Source: YA12-FULL-51-18 sp041665305 (lineage in GTDB: Bacteria > Elusimicrobiota > Elusimicrobia > Elusimicrobiales > UBA9959). Taken from it: a DNA stretch of 21,761 nt. The stretch covers positions 1 through 21,761 of the forward strand of contig JBAYJD010000047.1 in assembly GCA_041665305.1 (NCBI GenBank), in the 5' to 3' direction. A program made the position numbers and the translations under genes. A model generated the notes under the pieces. That model was given only the letters and a program-made list of their open reading frames with translations, searched no databases and was not told where the DNA came from. Below, piece after piece: positions 1-5,320 of the stretch. Position 1 is the stretch's first letter, and the number at the start of each line of letters is the position of its first letter.

Positions 1-10
1 CCGAGCCGAA

Positions 11-58
11 GTTGCGCGAAACGCGCAGGCTCCAATGAACCTGTAAGTTTCGCGCAAC
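11..58. repeat. long stem-loop (inverted repeat) at the window edge
   Basis: Perfect 12-base arms at 11-22 (GTTGCGCGAAAC) and 47-58 (GTTTCGCGCAAC) enclose a second 4-base stem (CAGG 26-29 with CCTG 40-43) and a 10-base loop. No T-run follows on either strand, so it is not a standard intrinsic terminator. It lies about 80 bases upstream of the first gene and may belong to its leader, to the end of a gene outside the window, or to a dispersed palindromic repeat. Confidence 0.6.
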
Positions 59-136
59 AAAGGTGCAGGCAAAAAACGGCGATTGCAGCCAAAATTCCTT
101 ATGTCGGACAGGCTCCTAGGGTAAAGAGAGGTTATT

Positions 137-679
137 ATGAAAAAAACACTGCTCGGTCTTATAACGCTGTTCGTGGTAAACTCCGTTTTCGCGGGGGAAG
201 GGCGCGACTGGAAAAGTTATTATGACAACCTGCTCAAGGGGCTGAAAACCAGCGTGCAGAAAAAGTTCGAGTCCAAGAACCGCATCTCCGCCGTCGCCGC
301 CGTGCGCGGCGCGAAGCAGGGCTCCGACGCGGACGCGCTGTACTGGAAGGGCGGCGTTTCGGAAAAAGCCAGGAAAAAAGCGGCTGAGGAAAAAAAGGCC
401 ATGACCGACGCCGTGCAGCTTGTGGTGGACGGCAAGCTTGCGGAAGGCGGGGCGGCTCTGGAAAAATTCATCAAGGACAACCCCGACAGCATATACGCGG
501 CCGACGCCAAAGAAGCGCTTTCAAACCTGCCCAAGGATGCGGAAAAACCGGCCGAGCCCAAAGCCGCCCCTGCGAAACCGCCGGAAGAAAAAACCGCGGC
601 CGAAGAGCCGAAACTCTCCCAAGCCAAACCCGCCGCCCCTAAACCGGCCGAAGTCCCCGATGCCGAAAAGGGCGGATAA
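137..679 (+). CDS. secreted Ala/Pro/Lys-rich protein, unknown function
   Basis: I do not recognise a family. The 180-residue product starts with a clear Sec signal peptide (KK, then LLGLITLFVVNSVFA, probable cleavage before GEG near residue 20), so it should be exported. The middle is helical and charged. Residues about 93-131 (dGKLAEGGAALEKFIKDNPD followed by a second helix) look like one TPR-type helical hairpin. The last 50 residues are a low-complexity Pro/Ala/Lys/Glu tail, likely disordered. The ATG is supported by a purine-rich Shine-Dalgarno site (AGAGAGG, 125-131) five bases upstream. The gene stands alone and converges on the lipoprotein gene at 774-1517. A periplasmic or surface-associated role is inference from the signal peptide only. 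Confidence 0.75.
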   Translation: MKKTLLGLITLFVVNSVFAGEGRDWKSYYDNLLKGLKTSVQKKFESKNRISAVAAVRGAKQGSDADALYWKGGVSEKARKKAAEEKKAMTDAVQLVVDGKLAEGGAALEKFIKDNPDSIYAADAKEALSNLPKDAEKPAEPKAAPAKPPEEKTAAEEPKLSQAKPAAPKPAEVPDAEKGG

Positions 680-702
680 AATGTTGTAGGACAACATTTT
701 AT
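676..702. terminator. AT-rich perfect hairpin overlapping the stop codon
   Basis: Perfect 12-base arms (ATAAAATGTTGT, 676-687, and ACAACATTTTAT, 691-702) with a 3-base loop. The TAA stop of the upstream gene lies inside the left arm. The right arm ends in TTTTAT, so it could weakly terminate transcription, but the stem is AT-rich. It is the first of three adjacent hairpins between two convergent genes. Confidence 0.4.
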
Positions 703-705
703 CGT

Positions 706-737
706 GTACGACACTGGGGGATATCCCCGTGTCGTAC
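706..737. repeat. long hairpin between convergent genes
   Basis: Arms GTACGACAC (706-714) and GTGTCGTAC (729-737) flank a 12-base self-palindrome GGGGATATCCCC (717-728), with only the two bases TG bulged out. There is no T-run on either side. It could be a transcription barrier between convergent genes, a protein-binding palindrome or a mobile repeat remnant. Confidence 0.5.
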
Positions 738-740
738 CGT

Positions 741-766
741 AAAAGCGCGCAACCGATGCGGTTGCG
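741..766 (-). terminator. probable intrinsic terminator of the lipoprotein gene
   Basis: Read on the minus strand just after the stop codon at 774, the sequence gives CGCAACCG, a 3-base loop CAT, CGGTTGCG, then CGC and TTTT (stem 748-766 on plus coordinates, T-run 741-744). A GC-containing 8-base stem followed closely by a short T-run fits a Rho-independent terminator, although the T-run is short. Confidence 0.5.
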
Positions 767-773
767 GCGACTC

Positions 774-1517
774 TTAGTCGTCGGGGGTTTCTTCGACCGG
801 GGGCTGGGTCTTGGGAGCCCCGGCCGGCGCGGTTGCCGGAGTTTGGGCGGGTTGGAGCGAAGAGGGGGGAGCGGCCGCGGCGGCCGCTCTCTTTGCTTTT
901 GTGTAGACATCCACGGCCGCTCTCCGGAGCATTTTTTTCAGCAGGGAGTGCTCCTGGGCGCCGGGGCGGAATAAGGGGTAAAGGGGGAAGAGGACGGCGT
1001 GGAAGGTGGTCCTGGTCCGGCCTATCTCCTCGGCGCCGGCCCGTCCGGACGGGCCGTCATATTCCACCGCCAGTTGATGGTTCACCTGCAGAGTGGCCGG
1101 GATTATGAAGATGTAGCCCGTATCCACCAGAAAAGACCTGAAGATTTCGCCATAGGTCCAGCGGCCGTAGGAGAGCAGCGTTATCGTTATGGCGCCGGAA
1201 CCTGTCCGGACGTCGTAAAGGCCCGCTTCGGAGAAGATGTCCTCGGCGTGATCCTTCAGCCAGACCAGGTCGTTGATCTGCACCGGTACGGGCCTGGGTT
1301 TGGGGGGATTGAGGGACCCTTCTCCGATAGTGTCGGTGGGGTTTTTGTATGGGAAGTTTTCCCAGACCACTTTGATCTCCGCCGCCGGTTTCACTCCCCG
1401 CTCGTCCAGCATGCGGCGGCGGTCGCTTCTGGAAACCCGCACATCACCGGAGTTGAAGGAAACGCAGCCTGAAGACAGTAAAAGCGCGGCCGGGAGGAGA
1501 AGGGCCTTAAATTTCAT
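774..1517 (-). CDS. outer-membrane-type lipoprotein, unknown function
   Basis: The 247-residue product starts with a lipoprotein signal peptide: MKFK, a hydrophobic run, then the lipobox LSSGC with the acylated cysteine at residue 18. The residue after the cysteine is Val, not Asp, which favours transfer to the outer membrane by the Lol rule known from proteobacteria. The globular part (about 40-200) includes a segment around residues 105-150 with alternating hydrophobics that may pack against the membrane or a partner. The last 45 residues are an Ala/Pro-rich tail ending in EETPDD. I cannot assign a family. The start has no good Shine-Dalgarno site. The only cue upstream is an AT-rich block holding overlapping TATAAT matches at 1526-1536 on the minus strand. 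The gene is divergent from the barrel gene at 2044. Confidence 0.8.
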   Translation of the reverse strand: MKFKALLLPAALLLSSGCVSFNSGDVRVSRSDRRRMLDERGVKPAAEIKVVWENFPYKNPTDTIGEGSLNPPKPRPVPVQINDLVWLKDHAEDIFSEAGLYDVRTGSGAITITLLSYGRWTYGEIFRSFLVDTGYIFIIPATLQVNHQLAVEYDGPSGRAGAEEIGRTRTTFHAVLFPLYPLFRPGAQEHSLLKKMLRRAAVDVYTKAKRAAAAAAPPSSLQPAQTPATAPAGAPKTQPPVEETPDD

Positions 1518-1783
1518 ATGCCAATATTATATTATATAGCGGTGCAGGATAACCCGCCTCGGTCGGCAAATGGGGACAGACCTGGGCGCGCTTACGGCGA
1601 TAAAACTAAACGCAATAAAATGTTCCGTTTTTGGTCTTGAGGATTTTCGGGACAGCATTAACAACTGTGTGTGTTATAGGGTTGCAGAAACCACCGGGCG
1701 GGCTAATTATGCTTCATCATAATTCCAGGGCGGGATTATGTTAATACTAAAATGCGCGGCAGGGTATAGCTGGAGGGGTGGCG

Positions 1784-1859
1784 GCCATGGGTGGATCGGG
1801 CCGAGGAGGAACCGGCGCGAAGTCGCCGGGCCGGCCGCAGGCCCGATGGGTCCCATGGC
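1784..1859. repeat. large nested inverted repeat / candidate structured RNA
   Basis: The outer arms GCCATGGG (1784-1791) and CCCATGGC (1852-1859) pair perfectly. After a small 3x4 internal loop, ATCGGGCC (1795-1802) pairs with GGCCCGAT (1840-1847). Inside, CCGGCG (1812-1817) and CGCCGG (1824-1829) form a third stem with loop CGAAGT. Twenty-two base pairs in three stacked or branched stems is much more than expected by chance, even at this GC content. The strand, expression and function are unknown. Confidence 0.55.
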
Positions 1860-1976
1860 TGGCAGGACCCCGAACTTGCAACCCGCCGTTTCCTTAAAAA
1901 TTTTATAGACAGCTGTGGGACAAAAGGCCTGTTTCCGGCATAGGCCAAAAGTAAAATAAATCAGATCCAAAGGCTC

Positions 1977-2005
1977 TTGAGGAAAGCGGCCGGGCGGGAT
2001 AGACT
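1977..2005 (+). promoter_or_regulatory. weak sigma70-like promoter candidate for the barrel gene
   Basis: TTGAGG (1977-1982) and TAGACT (2000-2005) are separated by 17 bases and lie about 40 bases upstream of the ATG at 2044. Each hexamer matches four of six consensus positions, so this is only suggestive. Confidence 0.25.
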
Positions 2006-2043
2006 TGAGAGCGGGGTGAATAAAGGCGTGAGCTTAGAGGAAT

Positions 2044-2835
2044 ATGAGAAGATTTGTTTTATTTTTTTGCGCGCTGATATTCTGTGCGGCGGCGCGGGCC
2101 GCGGCTCAGTCGCGTACGCAGGACCTGCGTCCGACCCCGCCTGAGTACTGGAATCCAGGAAAATATACTCTGGATGCCATGCTTAGCGGCATCTACCTTA
2201 AAGGCAATGTGGACAATACCGCTCTTTCAGGCAGCATAAACTATATGACCCGTTTTAACGACCGGAACCAGCTGGCGATCGACGGCAACGCGAGTTACAC
2301 TTCTTTTAACGATAATATCCTGCTGGACAATCTGAAGGCCTCGGCGGTGTACGCCTATGCGCTCAAAAAGGACCGTCTTAACCTGTTCCTCCTCAGCACC
2401 CACGCCAGGAATCAGGCTATCAAGCTTGATTACCGCACGACTAACGGCATAGGCCTGTGCGTGCACGGCTTCCTGCCTGAAGTTTTTAACCCCGTGCTGC
2501 TGAGCCTCGGCGTTACGCCGGAACATGAATCATACTCGGACGGGAATTCCGACAATACCGTCCGAGGCCTGTTGCGGCTCAATTTCAGGGCTCCGCTTAA
2601 CGAGTATACAACCGCAGGTTCCGATTTCGTCTACGCGCCGGACCTCGCGGCGTTCCGGGATTACAGATTTTACGGTGAAACATACCTGCAGTTCAAAATA
2701 ACCCCGGAGAAGCTTTTTTTCCGCGTGACCTTCTCGGACGACTACGACGCCAGGCCGCGTCCTGGAGTGCGCAAGAACGATTTCGCGGTGAATTATTCGG
2801 TAGGCCTGCATTTGGGGGCTCCCGCCGAGAAATAG
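2044..2835 (+). CDS. DUF481-like outer-membrane beta-barrel protein
   Basis: The 263-residue protein has a Sec signal peptide (MRR, hydrophobic run, ARAAAQ; cleavage near residue 21). It then shows repeated amphipathic beta-strand patterns typical of a small barrel: the first mature strand region (YTLDAMLSGIYLKGNVDNT) followed by SGSINYMTRF and LAIDGNASYTSF. This "gly-rich strand, turn, parental-strand" pattern resembles the DUF481/YdiY salt-induced outer-membrane protein family, whose function is poorly known. Family assignment is by pattern only. The ATG follows AGAGG (2036-2040) by three bases, which is short but acceptable. The stop codon lies inside a terminator hairpin, so the gene is probably transcribed alone. 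It is divergent from the lipoprotein gene. Confidence 0.7.
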   Translation: MRRFVLFFCALIFCAAARAAAQSRTQDLRPTPPEYWNPGKYTLDAMLSGIYLKGNVDNTALSGSINYMTRFNDRNQLAIDGNASYTSFNDNILLDNLKASAVYAYALKKDRLNLFLLSTHARNQAIKLDYRTTNGIGLCVHGFLPEVFNPVLLSLGVTPEHESYSDGNSDNTVRGLLRLNFRAPLNEYTTAGSDFVYAPDLAAFRDYRFYGETYLQFKITPEKLFFRVTFSDDYDARPRPGVRKNDFAVNYSVGLHLGAPAEK

Positions 2836-2848
2836 GCGGGAAATTTTT
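2821..2848 (+). terminator. intrinsic terminator after the barrel gene
   Basis: CCCGCC (2821-2826) and GGCGGG (2835-2840) form a GC-rich stem with an 8-base loop, followed by AAA and TTTTT (2844-2848). The barrel gene's stop codon lies in the loop and at the start of the right arm. This is a good Rho-independent terminator and separates the barrel gene from the Lux-like block downstream. Confidence 0.75.
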
Positions 2849-2918
2849 GCGGCGGGGAAGCGGGGGCGTTTGCGCGGGAAAGGCGCCGAGGGTCCTGTAG
2901 GAGCGGATAAAGGGGTTT

Positions 2919-4109
2919 ATGGCGATAAAAAAAATCGAACAGGTTATAAAGAACGAAGGTCTGCCGGAGATCACTATAAGGCTGGCCAAAGTCGCCGACA
3001 TGCGCCGCATCCAGGTGCTTTACACCGAGGTCTACGGCGGCAATTATTCCATCTCCCTCATCACCGACAAAGACAAGATGCGCCGCGCCATAGAGAACGA
3101 TTCCTATTACTGGCTGGTCGCGGAGTCCGGGGGACGGATCATAGGCAGCCTGGTCTATGCCCTGGATATCGCGGACCGCATCTCGAAAGCTTTCGGCGCC
3201 GTGGTCTCCAAGGATTACCGGAAACTGAACCTGGCGCATACCATGATGAAGCTGGTCCTGGACGACATAACCCAAACCCAGAAACTGGCGGAGGTGGTCT
3301 ACGCCACCACCCGCACGGCCAGCCACGCGCCGCAGAAACTGACGGAGAGCCTGGGTTTTATAAAGCTGGGCATTTTCCCCAATACGCACAAGGTGAGCGA
3401 GAACGAGACGCATTGCCTCACCGCCTATTTTACCGAAGAGGCGCTTAAAAAACGGGAGCCGAAACCCAATCTGGTGAAGGAAATAGTCCCGTTCTACGAC
3501 CTGGTCCGCAGGCAGCTGAACCTGGACGAGCCCGTAGTGACAGAGGTTAAAAGTCTTTACCAGGAGAACCGGCAGATGATCCCGCCGCTGCCGCTGGAAA
3601 CGATAACGGCGTCCGCTTTCATAAAGAACAGGTTCAAGAATCTCAAGAGCAACAGTTTTTTCGAACACTCCTATATGCCCTTCCACGAACCGAACCTGCT
3701 TTTTATCGCGCCGGACCAGTCCACAGAAGTTTATCTGAACTACAGTCAGAAGGATAAATACAGCGTCGTTATGGGGGGCGTCACCAGGGAAAAGAGCTCG
3801 ACCGTGGTCCTGGAGAGCATAGCCAGGAAACTCAACGAAATGAACATGTCCTACATAGAGATCCTCCTGGACGCCTACACTCCCCAGCTTCAGCGCGAGG
3901 CCCTGGACGCCCGGTATATTCCCAGCGGTTATTTCCCCTGCATAAAAAGATCCGCGAACAAACGGTACGACTGCATCGTTTTTTCCAGGACTTTTGAGGT
4001 GCTGGATTTCAGGAATGTGAAGCTCCTTTCGCTTTACAAAAATTTCCTGCGCGAATACCTCTCGCTTTGGCGCGAACATTACATAGAATCCGCTTTCAGG
4101 AACGACTGA
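2919..4109 (+). CDS. tandem GNAT-like acyltransferase of the Lux-like cluster
   Basis: The 396-residue protein has an N-terminal GNAT (GCN5-related N-acetyltransferase) domain at about 18-170. It shows a beta-strand/Glu-Ser-Gly turn (WLVAESGGRIIGSLVY, 65-80), an acyl-CoA-binding motif A region at 95-112 (VVSKDYRKLNLAHTMM; the usual R/QxxGxG/A glycine is replaced, so it is degenerate) and a closing motif ESLGFIKLG (143-151). Residues about 240-360 look like a second, more diverged GNAT-type fold, with a motif near 312-342 (YIEILLDAYTPQLQREAL, then GYFP) that resembles the last GNAT helix and strand. Known GNATs move acyl groups from acyl-CoA to amines; the substrate here is unknown. The ATG follows AAGGGG (2910-2915). 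One base separates its stop codon from the LuxE-like start, so the two are very likely translated together. The protein has no signal peptide and should be cytoplasmic. Confidence 0.75.
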   Translation: MAIKKIEQVIKNEGLPEITIRLAKVADMRRIQVLYTEVYGGNYSISLITDKDKMRRAIENDSYYWLVAESGGRIIGSLVYALDIADRISKAFGAVVSKDYRKLNLAHTMMKLVLDDITQTQKLAEVVYATTRTASHAPQKLTESLGFIKLGIFPNTHKVSENETHCLTAYFTEEALKKREPKPNLVKEIVPFYDLVRRQLNLDEPVVTEVKSLYQENRQMIPPLPLETITASAFIKNRFKNLKSNSFFEHSYMPFHEPNLLFIAPDQSTEVYLNYSQKDKYSVVMGGVTREKSSTVVLESIARKLNEMNMSYIEILLDAYTPQLQREALDARYIPSGYFPCIKRSANKRYDCIVFSRTFEVLDFRNVKLLSLYKNFLREYLSLWREHYIESAFRND

Positions 4110-4110
4110 G

Positions 4111-5280
4111 ATGGCCGATCTATCGATAGAAGACGAACTTCCTCCGTTTTATGAACCGCTCAGGGCCGGATCGGCGCTGGAGCGCGTTATAGAGGCGCCG
4201 GCCTTTAAGTTCGGGCCGAAGGCCTCGCGCCTGTTCTGCGCCGCCATGCGCGAAGCTTTTGCCTTCCAGGTCCGCCATTCCGGATTCCTTAGTGCTTATC
4301 TCAAACAGGAAGGTTTTGATCCCGCCTCCATAAAGACCGAACGGGACATCGCCGGGATGCCCTATGTGTTCGTGGCCGCGTTAAAAGAACGGGACCTTAC
4401 CACCCTGCCCGGATCGAAGATCGTGCTGGAGCTTAAGTCCAGCGGCACCACCGGCCAGCGCAGCCGCATCCAGCTGGATAAAGGCTCGCTGATGCGGGTC
4501 AGGCGCATGGCCTGGCAGGTGTTCGACGGCCTCGGCCTGACGGATCTTGAGCATGAGCACGATTATATCTGTTTTACCTACGATCCGGCCGTGGCCAAGG
4601 ACCTGGGGACCGCGTGGACGGATAAATTATTGTCCGGTTTCACAAAACAGGGCGAGATCTTCTACACCTTCCGCTGGAGCGGCGAGAAGAGCGATTTTTA
4701 TTTCGATATCGAGGGCGCGGTGGAGAGGCTTAAAAAATGCGAGGAGACCGGCAAGCTGACGCGGCTGGTGGGCTTTCCGGCTTTCGCGTTGAAACTCACC
4801 GAGGAATTCCGCAAGCGTTACGGCCGGACCGTTAAACTTAATCCCGGATCGAGCGTGATCACGGGCGGCGGCTGGAAGACGCTGTCCGACGAGGCTATGG
4901 ATAAGAAGGCGTACCGTGCGATCCTCGCCGGCGCTCTGGGCATTCCGGCCGCCAATGTGCGCGACCTGTTCGGCATGGTGGAGCACGGCGTTCCTTATGT
5001 GGATTGTCCGCTGGGCAATTTCCATATCCCGAATTACGGGCGGATCATAGCGCGCGAGCCCGGTTCGCTGGAGCCGCTCGGCTACGGCAAAGACGGGCTG
5101 CTGCAATTTATCACGCCGTACCTTACCAGCTATCCGTCCCTCTCTCTCCTTTCGAGCGACCTGGGCCGCGTGGAAAAAGGCTGCGCATGCGGCATAGGCG
5201 GGGAGGTGCTTGTTATAAAAGGCCGCTCCGGGGTCAGGAAACTCAAGGGCTGCGCGATAAGCGCCGCTACGATGTTATGA
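4111..5280 (+). CDS. LuxE-like acyl-protein synthetase
   Basis: The 389-residue protein matches the LuxE/acyl-protein synthetase branch of the adenylate-forming (ANL) superfamily. In known lux systems LuxE activates a fatty acid with ATP to acyl-AMP, holds it on a cysteine and hands it to the LuxC reductase. The nucleotide-binding loop is KSSGTTGQ (109-116). Other visible motifs are GGGWK (252-256), FGMVEHGVPYVDC (287-299), SSDLG (348-352) and a CACG knuckle (358-361) that may bind metal with C299. A cysteine near the C-terminus (C381, in KGCAIS) sits where LuxE proteins carry the acyl-accepting cysteine. Length is close to the usual 370-380 residues. The start is one base after the GNAT stop codon. 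No luciferase genes are nearby, so aldehyde production for light is unlikely. Confidence 0.85.
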   Translation: MADLSIEDELPPFYEPLRAGSALERVIEAPAFKFGPKASRLFCAAMREAFAFQVRHSGFLSAYLKQEGFDPASIKTERDIAGMPYVFVAALKERDLTTLPGSKIVLELKSSGTTGQRSRIQLDKGSLMRVRRMAWQVFDGLGLTDLEHEHDYICFTYDPAVAKDLGTAWTDKLLSGFTKQGEIFYTFRWSGEKSDFYFDIEGAVERLKKCEETGKLTRLVGFPAFALKLTEEFRKRYGRTVKLNPGSSVITGGGWKTLSDEAMDKKAYRAILAGALGIPAANVRDLFGMVEHGVPYVDCPLGNFHIPNYGRIIAREPGSLEPLGYGKDGLLQFITPYLTSYPSLSLLSSDLGRVEKGCACGIGGEVLVIKGRSGVRKLKGCAISAATML

Positions 5281-5320
5281 CTTCCTCCAGCAGCCGGCCC
5301 TTCGTCCGTTTATTGAATTT

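Larger units (their letters stand above)
1518..2043. other. 526-base divergent intergenic region
   Basis: No convincing coding frame lies here. The left end carries AT-rich -10-like sequence for the minus-strand lipoprotein gene (1526-1536). A small hairpin, AATTATG/CATAATT with a 6-base loop, sits at 1705-1724. A large nested inverted repeat occupies 1784-1859 and is listed separately. GGCCT/AGGCC arms form a short hairpin at 1926-1946. The string TGGGGACAGACC near 1571-1582 resembles text often seen beside REP-type transposases, but no transposase is present. A weak promoter for the barrel gene may lie at 1977-2005. Confidence 0.6.

Noticed and set aside
1568..1584. TGGGGACAGACC-type string as a sign of a REP-associated transposon
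   Set aside because: Only one short partial copy is present, with no inverted partner and no transposase gene in the window.
2793..4079. Long open frame on the minus strand opposite the GNAT-like gene (428 codons)
   Set aside because: It is fully antisense to a gene with recognisable GNAT motifs and a good ribosome-binding site. High third-position GC in the plus gene removes stop codons from the opposite frame. The translation has no domain pattern.
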